Source: Bradyrhizobium sp. CIAT3101
GTDB taxonomy: Bacteria > Pseudomonadota > Alphaproteobacteria > Rhizobiales > Xanthobacteraceae
DNA length: 64,000 nucleotides
Direction: 5' to 3'
NCBI RefSeq assembly: GCF_029714945.1
Contig: NZ_CP121634.1
Coordinates: 9,304,453 to 9,368,452 of the forward strand
Numbering within the stretch: position 1 is the stretch's first letter; every line of letters starts with the position of its first letter. The notes beneath the pieces were generated by a model. The model saw only the letters and a list, made by a program, of their open reading frames with translations, searched no databases and was not told where the DNA came from. Positions 17,116 to 25,668 of the stretch are shown here, one piece after another. A program made the position numbers and the translations under genes.

Positions 17116-18528
17116 TCAACTTCGTGCAGATGCGCGGCGCATCCACGTCAGGAATGCGGCGCAGATCATGATTAACGCCGCAAACAGCGCGAGCGAGGCG
17201 AGAAAACCTGCGCGCGCTGATTGCAACGATTCGATTGCGAAGAACACCGCGCCGATTGCGGCCACTCCGGCCGCATTTCCGATCTGCGCAATGGTGCCGT
17301 ACATGCCGGACGCCGAGCCTGCCGCGACAGGTTTGACGGTCGACAGCACGGCGCCCGAGAGCGGCGCCATCACCAGGCCCTGGCCATAGCCGAAGATGAG
17401 CATGACGAGCGCGAACGCGAGCGGCGGTGGCGCCTCGATCAAGTCTGCGAGAAGCGCGAGCGCGGCAAGGCCCGCGATCTGCAACGCGCAGCCCTCGATC
17501 AACACCTTGGTGCCGCGATGCTTCGCGCGCGCGCCGCTGTGGCGCGACGCCACGACGAAGGCGAGTGCGAGCGGAACGAAGGCGAGGCCGGCGGCGAGCG
17601 GCACAATCTTCAGGCCGCGCTGCATGAACAGCGTCATCACCAGATAGAACGAGAGATTGGCGACGAAGAAGAAGAAAGCGGCGCCGAGCCCGCGCAGGAA
17701 AGCGGTATCCGCCAGCAGCGTCAGATCGATCAGCGGCATGCCGCCCGCGCGGGCGACCGTGTGCTCGAGCCTTGGGAATGCTGCGAGGATCACCCCGCCG
17801 ATCGCCATCGCCACCCACAGCCACGGCGCCCAGCCGAGATCGTGACAGAACAGCAGCGGGCCGATCAGGCACAACAGCCCCGCGAACAGCACGAGGCTGC
17901 CCCTGATGTCGAGCCTGGTGCCGGCCCGGCGCGGCACAGTCGGCATGATCCGCCATGCCGCGACAGCGATGACGAGCCCGCAGGGCACGTTGACGAAGAA
18001 CACCGCGCGCCAGCCGGTGTGCGCGAGGTCGATCGTGACCAACAATCCGCCGAGCAGAAAGCCCGCAGCGCCCGCGAGCCCGAGCACGATGCCGTAGACG
18101 CCGAAGGCGCGATTGCGCGATTCGTCGGTGAAGAGCAGATGCAGCGTCGCCAGCACCTGCGGCACCATCAGCGCAGCGGTCGCGCCTTGCGCCAGTCGGG
18201 CGAGGATCAGCTCCGCGCCCGATTGCGCCAGCCCGCACCACAGCGAGGTCGCCGTGAAGCCGAGCACGCCGGCGAGAAACACGTTCCTGGTGCCGTGGAT
18301 GTCGCCGAGGCGGCCGCCGGTCACCACCAGCGTCGCATAAGCAATCAGATATATCGCGATAACGGACTCGATCTGTGCCGGCGTCGCGTGCAGGTCGACC
18401 GCGATGGTGGGAATGGCGACATTCACGATGAAGGCGTCGACGCCGAACATGAACTGCGCGGCGACGACGATCGCCAGCACCCACCAGCGACGAGTCGAAT
18501 CGACGGGCTTTGTGACGGTTTGATGCAT
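17116..18528 (-). CDS. MFS transporter, DHA2 (EmrB/QacA) drug-efflux type
   Basis: The 470-residue protein has about 14 hydrophobic helices. Motifs include FMFGVDAFIVNVAIPTIAVDL (shortened motif D1), TGGRLGDIHGTRN (motif A) and RLAQGATAALMVPQ (motif B), followed by GVYGIVLGLAGAAGFLLGG (motif C). This is the DHA2 proton-driven efflux family in the inner membrane. The start is the ATG at 18528. The frame runs open much further upstream, but only as a shadow over sthA. It is divergent from sthA with 165 bp between. No local regulator is seen; substrate unknown. Confidence 0.92.
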   Translation of the reverse strand: MHQTVTKPVDSTRRWWVLAIVVAAQFMFGVDAFIVNVAIPTIAVDLHATPAQIESVIAIYLIAYATLVVTGGRLGDIHGTRNVFLAGVLGFTATSLWCGLAQSGAELILARLAQGATAALMVPQVLATLHLLFTDESRNRAFGVYGIVLGLAGAAGFLLGGLLVTIDLAHTGWRAVFFVNVPCGLVIAVAAWRIMPTVPRRAGTRLDIRGSLVLFAGLLCLIGPLLFCHDLGWAPWLWVAMAIGGVILAAFPRLEHTVARAGGMPLIDLTLLADTAFLRGLGAAFFFFVANLSFYLVMTLFMQRGLKIVPLAAGLAFVPLALAFVVASRHSGARAKHRGTKVLIEGCALQIAGLAALALLADLIEAPPPLAFALVMLIFGYGQGLVMAPLSGAVLSTVKPVAAGSASGMYGTIAQIGNAAGVAAIGAVFFAIESLQSARAGFLASLALFAALIMICAAFLTWMRRASARS

Positions 18529-18693
18529 TTTCGCGCGCGCCTTCCGCGATTTATTTGCGCGCAAGACTCGCAGATCGGCGTCATCGGCGCGATTACCTCG
18601 GAGGTAGGACTTGCCGCTGTGGCCCGATTGCTGCATGTCGGTTCCCGCTGATTTTGCTGGGTTTTGAACGCAGATCCTTTGGAAGCACGTCCG

Positions 18694-20082
18694 ATGTACG
18701 ACTACGACATGGTGGTGATCGGCTCGGGCCCGTCGGGGCGCCGGGCCGCGGTGCAATGCGCCAAGCTCGGCAAGGCCGTGCTGGTGGTGGAGAAGGGCCG
18801 GCGGGTCGGCGGCGTCTCCGTCCATACCGGCACGATCCCGTCCAAGACGCTGCGCGAGACCGTGCTCAATCTCTCCGGCTGGCGCGAGCGCGGCTTCTAC
18901 GGCCGCTCCTACCGGGTGAAGCAGGACATCGCGGCGAGCGATCTGATGACGCGGCTGCAAAAGACCCTCGACCACGAGGTCGAGGTGCTCGAACATCAGT
19001 TCAGCCGCAACCTGGTCCGCACCGCCAATGGCGAGGCGCGCCTGGTCTCGCCGCACGAGGTCGAGATCACGAGCGCGATCGGCGAAACCAAGGTGGTATC
19101 CGCCGCCTTCATCCTGATCGCCTGCGGCACCCGCCCGTTCCGGCCGGACTACGTGCCGTTCGACGGCGCGACCGTGCTCGACAGCGACGAGATCATCGAA
19201 CTGCCGAAGCTGCCGCGCAGCCTCGCCGTCATCGGTGCCGGCGTGATCGGCGTCGAATACGCCACCATCTTCAGCGCGCTCGACGTGCCCGTGACACTGA
19301 TCGAGCCGCGGCCGACCTTCCTCGACTTCATCGACAAGGAATTGATCGACGAGTTCATGCACGAGCTGCGCGACCGCAATGTCGCGCTGCGGCTGGGCTC
19401 CAAGGTGACGTCGATCGAGAAGACGGCGCAAGGCATCGTCACCAACCTATCCGACGGGCGACACGTCACCACCGAAATGCTGCTGTTCGCGGCCGGCCGC
19501 GTCGGCGCCACCGACCGGCTCAATCTCGAAGCCGCCGGCATCGTCGTCGACCATCGCGGCCGCATCTCGGTCGATCCCGTGACGCTGCAGACCAGCGTGC
19601 CGCACATCTACGCGGCCGGCGACGTGATCGGATTTCCGAGCCTCGCCTCCACCTCGATGGAGCAGGGCCGCGTCGCCGCCTGCCACGCGCTCGGCATGGA
19701 GCCGCTGGCGCCGCCGGAATTCTTTCCCTACGGCATTTATTCCGTGCCGGAGATCTCGACCGCGGGCCTCACCGAAGAAGAGGTGCGCACGCGCGGCATT
19801 CCCTACGAGGTCGGCATCGCGCGCTTCCGCGAGACCTCGCGCGGCCACATCATGGGGCTGAACAGCGGCATGATGAAGATGATCTTCTCGACCAAGACCC
19901 GCCGCCTGCTCGGCGTGCACATCCTGGGCGAAGGCGCCACCGAGCTGATCCATATCGGCCAGGCCGTGCTGAACCTCAAAGGCACGATCGACTATTTCAT
20001 CCAGAACACGTTCAACTATCCGACGCTGGCGGAAGCGTACAAGATCGCCGGCCTCGATGCGTGGAACAGGATGACGCGGTAG
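18694..20082 (+). CDS. sthA: Soluble (Si-specific) NAD(P)+ transhydrogenase
   Basis: The 462-residue flavoprotein is of the pyridine nucleotide-disulfide oxidoreductase fold: FAD site GSGPSGRRAAV, second Rossmann GAGVIGVEYATIF, and FAD-ribityl site YAAGDVIGFPSLASTS. GTIPSKTLRE marks it as SthA/UdhA, which interconverts NADH and NADPH. The redox cysteine pair of relatives is gone, as expected for SthA. Here even the single retained position is serine (VSVHTGTIPSK, Ser42). Start ATG 18694 has GGAAG 8 bases upstream; a TTG at 18664 is possible. Monocistronic. Confidence 0.93.
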   Translation: MYDYDMVVIGSGPSGRRAAVQCAKLGKAVLVVEKGRRVGGVSVHTGTIPSKTLRETVLNLSGWRERGFYGRSYRVKQDIAASDLMTRLQKTLDHEVEVLEHQFSRNLVRTANGEARLVSPHEVEITSAIGETKVVSAAFILIACGTRPFRPDYVPFDGATVLDSDEIIELPKLPRSLAVIGAGVIGVEYATIFSALDVPVTLIEPRPTFLDFIDKELIDEFMHELRDRNVALRLGSKVTSIEKTAQGIVTNLSDGRHVTTEMLLFAAGRVGATDRLNLEAAGIVVDHRGRISVDPVTLQTSVPHIYAAGDVIGFPSLASTSMEQGRVAACHALGMEPLAPPEFFPYGIYSVPEISTAGLTEEEVRTRGIPYEVGIARFRETSRGHIMGLNSGMMKMIFSTKTRRLLGVHILGEGATELIHIGQAVLNLKGTIDYFIQNTFNYPTLAEAYKIAGLDAWNRMTR

Positions 20083-20088
20083 TTCTTA

Positions 20089-20230
20089 CCTCGCCCCGCT
20101 TGCGGGGAGAGGTCGGAATTCAAACGCAGTTTGAATTCCGGGTGAGGGGGTACAGGTCTCACGACTATCTCACGCGTGGAGAGAAGCCCCTCACCCCAAC
20201 CCTCTCCCCGTAAGAACGGGGAGAGGGAGA
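20089..20230. repeat. Family D repeat, copy D1
   Basis: The element is built of CCTCGCCCCGC / GCGGGGAGAGG, then an inner palindrome around GGAATTCAAACGCAGTTTG, GGGTGAGGGG, and a mirrored CCCCTCACCCCAACC followed by CTCTCCCCGT / ACGGGGAGAG. It follows the sthA stop within 10 bp. Confidence 0.75.
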
Positions 20231-20352
20231 AGAGACAGCGTCAGCACATAGCTGCATTCCGCTGCGCGGGACATCGCGCGATTGCGTTCGCGGCATCGGG
20301 CACGTAGCCTCTGTCTACCTAAAAACAGAAAATATCAGCCGGAGAGAACGCC

Positions 20353-21588
20353 ATGGCGCGCCTGAAGTTTGGAGCCTTTCTTGCCCCGCATCACCCGATC
20401 GGGGAGCATCCGATGCTCCAGTTCCGGCGCGATCTCGACCTGGTCGAGCAGCTGGACGCCCTCGGCTATGACGAGTTCTGGTGCGGCGAGCATCACTCCT
20501 CCGGCTGGGAGATGATCGCCTCGCCCGAGATGTTCCTGGCCGCGGCCGGCGAACGCACCAAACGCATCAAGCTCGGTACCGGCGTGGTGTCGCTGCCCTA
20601 TCACCATCCGTTCAATGTCGCCCAGCGCATGGTGCAGCTCGACCACATGACCGGCGGCCGCGCCATCTTCGGCTCCGGCCCGGGCGCGCTGGCCTCCGAC
20701 GCGCACACGCTCGGCATCGATCCGATGACGCAACGCGACCGGCAGGACGAGGCGATCGCCGTGATCCGCAGGCTGTTCAACGGCGAGCGCGTCACCGCCA
20801 AGACCGACTGGTTCACCATGAACGACGCCGCGCTCCAGCTGCTGCCGCTGCAGGAAGAGATGCCGTTCGTGGTGGCCTCGCAGATCTCGCCTTCGGGCAT
20901 GACGCTCGCCGGCAAATACGGCATCGGCATCATCTCGCTGGGCTCGATGACGACGCAGGGCCTGATGTCGCTGCAGCAGCAATGGCAGTTCGCGGAGGAT
21001 GCCGCCAAGAAGCACGGCACCACGGTCAGCCGCGCCGACTGGCGCGTGCTGCTGACTTTCCACATCGCCGAGAGCCGCGAGCAGGCGCGCAAGGAGGCCG
21101 GCGCCGGGCTGATGCGCTGGCACAACGAATATAATGTCGGCACGCTGCAGCGGCCGGGCCTCGAGGCGTTCGCCTCGCCCGACGAGGCCGTGGACAAGAC
21201 CGCCTTCGTCGAGGGCGCGGCCTCGACCATTGGCACGCCTGACGATCTCGTCAAAACCATCAAGAACGTGATGGACGTGTCCGGCGGCGTCGGCGCCATC
21301 ATCGGCTTCGTGCACGACTGGGCCAATCCGGAAGCGACGCGCCGAAGCTGGGACATGGTCGCGCGCTACGTCGTGCCGGAGATCAACGGCTACATCGATG
21401 GCCTGCGCAAGTCGCAAAAATTCGTGATCGAGAACCGCGCGATTTTCGAGCGCGCCGGTCAGGCCGTGATGGCCAAGATCATGCAGAATGAGAAAGCGGC
21501 CGAGGCGTTGAAGGTCACCGGTCCAGGCCGGGTCGCGATTCCCGCCGTCAACGCCCCGGATTTGCAGAAGGAAGCAGCCAAGCGCTAG
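20353..21588 (+). CDS. LLM-class flavin-dependent monooxygenase
   Basis: The 411-residue protein is of the bacterial luciferase-like family: MARLKFGAFLAPHHP, DEFWCGEHHSSGWE, LGTGVVSLPYHHPF and MVQLDHMTGGRAIFGSGPG are the FMN-binding barrel landmarks. It resembles limonene or alkanal monooxygenases, which use FMNH2 from a separate reductase; no reductase gene adjoins. The ribosome site GGAGAG precedes the ATG. It lies upstream of a P450 in the same direction but 140 bp away, so co-transcription is uncertain. Confidence 0.92.
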   Translation: MARLKFGAFLAPHHPIGEHPMLQFRRDLDLVEQLDALGYDEFWCGEHHSSGWEMIASPEMFLAAAGERTKRIKLGTGVVSLPYHHPFNVAQRMVQLDHMTGGRAIFGSGPGALASDAHTLGIDPMTQRDRQDEAIAVIRRLFNGERVTAKTDWFTMNDAALQLLPLQEEMPFVVASQISPSGMTLAGKYGIGIISLGSMTTQGLMSLQQQWQFAEDAAKKHGTTVSRADWRVLLTFHIAESREQARKEAGAGLMRWHNEYNVGTLQRPGLEAFASPDEAVDKTAFVEGAASTIGTPDDLVKTIKNVMDVSGGVGAIIGFVHDWANPEATRRSWDMVARYVVPEINGYIDGLRKSQKFVIENRAIFERAGQAVMAKIMQNEKAAEALKVTGPGRVAIPAVNAPDLQKEAAKR

Positions 21589-21728
21589 GCTCCTGCGCTA
21601 CGCATGTAACGACGTTCACAAGCAGGATATCCCGGCCTGTGCTATGCTGCCGATGATCGGCTTGGCGCAGGCCGTATTGTTGCCGCGGTCGCGCGATTCC
21701 TGTCGGTCAGCCAACCGGAGCATTCGTC

Positions 21729-23105
21729 ATGTCGATGCAGAATGTGGCCTCGCCTGAGCTCGCCTACACCGCGCCCAAGCGGAATCAGCTGACGCATATC
21801 CCGGGCGACGAAGGCTGGCCGATCATCGGCAAGACGTTTCAGGTGCTCGCGGACCCGAAGGGGCATATCGAGCGCAACGGCGCCAAATACGGGCTTGTCT
21901 ATCGCACCCATATTTTCGGCGAAACCAACATCGTGCTGCTCGGACCCGAAGCGAACGAGCTCGTGCTGTTCGACCAGCAGAAGCTGTTCTCGTCGACCCA
22001 CGGCTGGAACAACGTGCTTGGGTTGCTGTTTCCGCGCGGATTGATGCTGCTCGACTTCGACGAGCACAGGCTGCACCGCAAGGCGCTGTCGGTCGCGTTC
22101 AAGTCGGGGCCGATGAAGTCCTATCTCAGCGATCTCGACCGCGGCATTTCGGCACGCGTCGCGCAATGGAAGGCCAGGCCCGGCGAGATGCAGCTTTATC
22201 CGGCGATGAAGCAGCTCACGCTCGATCTCGCGGCCGCGTCCTTTCTCGGCGCCGATATCGGGCCGGAGGTCGACGAGATCAACCGCGCCTTCGTCGACAT
22301 GGTCGCGGCCGCCGTCGCGCCGATCCGCCGCCCCCTGCCCGGCACCCAGATGGCGCGCGGCGTCAACGGGCGCAAGCGCATCATCGCCTATTTCCGCGAG
22401 CAGATCCCGCTGCGTCGCGGCAATCACGGCGGCGATGATCTGTTCTCGCATCTCTGCCGCGCCACCCATGAGGACGGCGCACTGCTCTCCGAGCAGGACA
22501 TCATCGACCACATGAGCTTCCTGATGATGGCGGCGCACGACACGCTGACCTCATCGCTGACGTCCTTCATCGGCGAGCTCGCCGCCAATCCGGACTGGCA
22601 GAGCAAGCTGCGCGCGGAGGTTCTCGCGCTCGGGCTCGCTCCTGGCGCGCCGAGCAGCTTCGACGATCTCGAAAAGATGCCGCTGACGGAGATGGCCTTC
22701 AAGGAAGCGCTGCGGATCAAGCCGCCGGTGCCCTCGATGCCGCGCCGCGCGATGCGCGATGTCACCTTCAAGGGCTATACGATCCCCGCAGGCACGGCCG
22801 TCGGCGTCAATCCGCTCTTCACGCACCACATGAAGGACATCTGGCCGGAGCCGGATCGGTTCGATCCCTTGCGCTTCACCGAGGAAGCCCAGCGCAATCG
22901 TCACCGCTTCGCCTGGGTGCCGTTCGGCGGCGGCGCGCATATGTGCCTCGGCCTGCACTTCGCCTACATGCAGGCGAAATGTTTCGCCCGGCACTTCCTG
23001 CAGAACATCGAGGTGTCGCTGGAGCCCGGCTACAAGCCGGACTGGCAGATGTGGCCGATCCCGAAGCCGAAGGATGGGTTGAAGGTCAGGATGCGGGCGG
23101 TTTGA
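21729..23105 (+). CDS. Cytochrome P450
   Basis: The 458-residue soluble P450 has the heme loop FGGGAHMCLG with ligand Cys406, the K-helix EALR (ExxR), the PERF-like region WPEPDRFDPLRF and the I-helix MMAAHDTLTSS, where the acid-Thr oxygen-activation pair is replaced by HDT. No membrane anchor is seen. Together with the neighbouring flavin monooxygenase and SDR it suggests oxidation of a lipid or terpenoid, but no ferredoxin or reductase is nearby and the substrate is unknown. Confidence 0.95.
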   Translation: MSMQNVASPELAYTAPKRNQLTHIPGDEGWPIIGKTFQVLADPKGHIERNGAKYGLVYRTHIFGETNIVLLGPEANELVLFDQQKLFSSTHGWNNVLGLLFPRGLMLLDFDEHRLHRKALSVAFKSGPMKSYLSDLDRGISARVAQWKARPGEMQLYPAMKQLTLDLAAASFLGADIGPEVDEINRAFVDMVAAAVAPIRRPLPGTQMARGVNGRKRIIAYFREQIPLRRGNHGGDDLFSHLCRATHEDGALLSEQDIIDHMSFLMMAAHDTLTSSLTSFIGELAANPDWQSKLRAEVLALGLAPGAPSSFDDLEKMPLTEMAFKEALRIKPPVPSMPRRAMRDVTFKGYTIPAGTAVGVNPLFTHHMKDIWPEPDRFDPLRFTEEAQRNRHRFAWVPFGGGAHMCLGLHFAYMQAKCFARHFLQNIEVSLEPGYKPDWQMWPIPKPKDGLKVRMRAV

Positions 23106-23108
23106 GTT

Positions 23109-23235
23109 CTCGTGTCCCGGACGCGCGAAGCGCGAGCCGGGACCCAGAATCTTGCGGCGCATTACTCCTGGTGAGATGGGCCCAGGCTCTGCAGCGCACC
23201 GCTGAAGAAGCGCTGCGCCGCGTCCGGGGCACGAG
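23109..23235. repeat. Family C-like palindromic repeat, copy C3
   Basis: Outer arms CTCGTGTCCCGGACGCG and CGCGTCCGGGGCACGAG (one mismatch) bound a 127-bp element, with an inner GGACGCGCGAAGCGCG hairpin. It starts 3 bp after the P450 stop codon. Confidence 0.75.
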
Positions 23236-23263
23236 ACCCTTGTATCCGGCGATCGCAGAACTC

Positions 23264-23361
23264 GTAGGGTGGGCAAAGGCGCGGAGCGCCGTGCCCACGA
23301 TGTCTTGCGGATAGGAAGTCGTGGGCACGGCGCGCGAAGAGCGCGCCTTTGCCCACCCTAC
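23264..23361. repeat. Family B palindromic repeat, copy B2
   Basis: The 98-bp element has perfect 19-bp inverted ends (GTAGGGTGGGCAAAGGCGC and its complement) and an inner GTGCCCACGA / TCGTGGGCAC pair. It is close to copy B1 at 9764-9859. Confidence 0.85.
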
Positions 23362-23380
23362 GGCACCGTCGCTGTAGCTT

Positions 23381-24220
23381 CTACGCGCCCCCGTCGAACG
23401 CCTTGCGCAGGGCCGACAGGCCTTGCTGCTGCTGGGTCCAGTTGCGGCCGCCGGTAACAGCTCCGTCGACAACGAGATCATGGCCGTTGACGAAGCTGGA
23501 TTCGTCGCTGGCCAGGAACACCGCGGCATGGGCGATGTCGTCGGGCAGGCCGGCGCGCGGGATCGGCTGCGCGGTCTTGTAGACGTCGCGCAACATGGCA
23601 GGCGTCTGCTCGGCAGCATCGGTCGAGAGCCCCAGCGCCTTGCCGAAGATCCCCGTCGCGATCGCGCCGGGCGAGATCGAGTTGACGCGCACGTTGGATT
23701 CGCCGAGCTCCATCGCGACGCATTTGGTCAGATGAATCACCGCAGCTTTGGCCGCTCCGTAAACCAGCGAGGACGAATAGCCGGCGAGACGGCCGGCGAT
23801 GCTGCCATTGTTGATGATGCTGCCGGACCCCTGCTTCTTCATGTGGGGCGCGGCGTGCTTCATGCCGAGCATGACGCTGCGCACCAGCGTGGCCATCGCC
23901 GCGTCGAAGCGCTCGACCTCGAGGCCCTCGATGCCGCCGGTCTGCGCCGGGCCGCCGGCATTGTTGAACAGGCAGTCGATCCGGCCGAATTTTTCGACCG
24001 CGAGCGCGATCAGCGCCTGCATCTGCGCCTCGACGGTCACATCCGTCTGGCGGAAGACACAGGAAGCGCCGAGTTGCTTCGCCAGCGCCTCGCCTTCCGG
24101 TATACGGCGGCCCGCGATCACAATTTTGGCACCTTCGGCAACGAAGACTCCCGCGGTACGCAATCCAATCCCGCTCGTTGCACCCGTGATCACCGCAACC
24201 TTGCCGTCAAGCCTGCCCAT
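23381..24220 (-). CDS. SDR-family NAD(P)-dependent oxidoreductase
   Basis: The 279-residue classical short-chain dehydrogenase has TGATSGIG (cofactor), NNAGG, catalytic Ser in INNGSIAG, and Tyr/Lys in VYGAAKAAV. The start is the ATG at 24220 (MGRLDGKVAVITG). It should oxidise or reduce an alcohol or ketone in the cytosol; the substrate is not predictable. Its position across from the P450, with repeats between, may be chance or mark a small oxidative cluster. Confidence 0.92.
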   Translation of the reverse strand: MGRLDGKVAVITGATSGIGLRTAGVFVAEGAKIVIAGRRIPEGEALAKQLGASCVFRQTDVTVEAQMQALIALAVEKFGRIDCLFNNAGGPAQTGGIEGLEVERFDAAMATLVRSVMLGMKHAAPHMKKQGSGSIINNGSIAGRLAGYSSSLVYGAAKAAVIHLTKCVAMELGESNVRVNSISPGAIATGIFGKALGLSTDAAEQTPAMLRDVYKTAQPIPRAGLPDDIAHAAVFLASDESSFVNGHDLVVDGAVTGGRNWTQQQQGLSALRKAFDGGA

Positions 24221-24414
24221 GGAATGTCCCTGTTTTCGAATGATTTGAAGCCAAATGGCGGGCACCGATCGATGACGTCTCCACGACAATCGGCGCCGCA
24301 ACAATCACTATTCCTGCCGGCTCCCGACAAGGCAAGCTTTGCTTGCGCATGCGAGATGCGTAACATCATGGCCCGTCTGTCGATTTTCGGACGTCTTTCG
24401 CAACCGGGCTGCGC

Positions 24415-25380
24415 ATGGGGAAGCTGATCGACGAATTCCGCAAGGGCTGGAAGGGCGAGGCACCGCCATCGCTCGGCCTGAGCATTGCGTTTGCGGTGGC
24501 CTGCGTACTGGTCGCGACCGTGGCGCGCTGGGGGCTCTCGCATGTGCGGCCCGACGTCTTCTTCACGCCCTATTTCCCCGCCGTGTTCTTTGCAGCGGCC
24601 TTTGGCGGCTTGCGGATCGGCGTGGTGACGGCGCTGGTCGGCGGCGTGCTCGGTGTCGTCGTGAATTTCGGCGATGCCTTTGCCGATCGCGCGCGGTTCG
24701 CCCTGCTGACACTTTATTGGGGCGTCTCTGCGCTCACCATCTGGGGCGTCGAACATTATCGTACGATGCTGGCGGAGCAGCGCCGGATCTCCAAGCGCCT
24801 GATCGAGGAAGAAGACTATCGCAAGGTCCTGGTCGACGAGCTCCAGCACCGGCTGAAGAACAAGCTGTCGACCGTGCACGCCGTGCTGCACCAGGTGCTG
24901 CATGACCAGCCGCAGGTCTGGGCCCGGATCGATCCGCGGCTGCGCTCGCTGGCCGCGACCGACGACCTGATCTCGCGGATCGATAAGGCCGGCTGCGACA
25001 TCCGCGATCTCCTGATCTCCGAGCTCGGCCCTTATGGCCACGTTCGCTTCACGCTCAACGGCGACCGGCTGTTCCTGCCGCCGAAACTCGCGGTGACGCT
25101 GTCACTGATGTTTCACGAACTTGCCACCAATGCCGGCAAATACGGCGCGTTCTCCTCGCCTCGCGGATTGCTGCAGGTGTCATGGACCGTCAGCGACGAT
25201 CGCCTGAACATCACGTGGGACGAAACCGAAGGACCGAGCATCGACAAGATCTCGGAGCCCGGTTTCGGCACCAAGCTGCTGAAGTCGGCGCTGTCAGCCT
25301 TCGACGGCAAGACCGAGGTCTCGTATCTGAAGACCGGGCTGCATTGCACGATGCAATGTCGCATTCCCAAGAGCGAATGA
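24415..25380 (+). CDS. Membrane sensor histidine kinase, HWE/HisKA_2 type
   Basis: The 321-residue kinase has hydrophobic segments at about 20-38, 52-66, 68-84 and 96-112, in the style of a DUF4118/KdpD-like four-helix sensor. Then comes a phosphoacceptor region DELQHRLKNKLSTVHAVL with His145, typical of HisKA_2/HWE kinases. The ATPase N box is MFHELATNAGKYGA and the G region is PGFGTKLLKSAL. The only regulatory domain is the membrane part. No response regulator gene is adjacent, so it is an orphan kinase here. Divergent from the SDR gene. Confidence 0.9.
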   Translation: MGKLIDEFRKGWKGEAPPSLGLSIAFAVACVLVATVARWGLSHVRPDVFFTPYFPAVFFAAAFGGLRIGVVTALVGGVLGVVVNFGDAFADRARFALLTLYWGVSALTIWGVEHYRTMLAEQRRISKRLIEEEDYRKVLVDELQHRLKNKLSTVHAVLHQVLHDQPQVWARIDPRLRSLAATDDLISRIDKAGCDIRDLLISELGPYGHVRFTLNGDRLFLPPKLAVTLSLMFHELATNAGKYGAFSSPRGLLQVSWTVSDDRLNITWDETEGPSIDKISEPGFGTKLLKSALSAFDGKTEVSYLKTGLHCTMQCRIPKSE

Positions 25381-25668
25381 GATCACCTCTCCCCAGCGGA
25401 GAGAGGTGGACTGACCCCGGAGCTCACATCGATTCAATCGATCAACATGATGCCGTTAGCTTCGCCGCAAACGAAAGAGACCGCACTCTTCGCTCGCGCT
25501 TTCGCAGGCGCTGTTGACCTTCTGTTAATGACGATCGGCGGCGCAGCTCGCAACGCCACAAGTTTCTTCCAAAACACCCCCGTATTTCTGCGGACCCCTT
25601 AACCAAACCTAAGAGGGAACTGCGCATGATCGCGTGCATTGCAAAGGCGCGCTGAAACAACAAGATTC

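Noticed and set aside
17116..19431. A 771-codon open frame extending the MFS gene upstream on the minus strand
   Set aside because: The extra part is antisense to sthA, His/Arg/Gly-rich and has no domain character. It is a product of GC-biased codon use. The same applies to long antisense frames at 977-2734, 25843-27519, 35258-36991 and 54690-56228.
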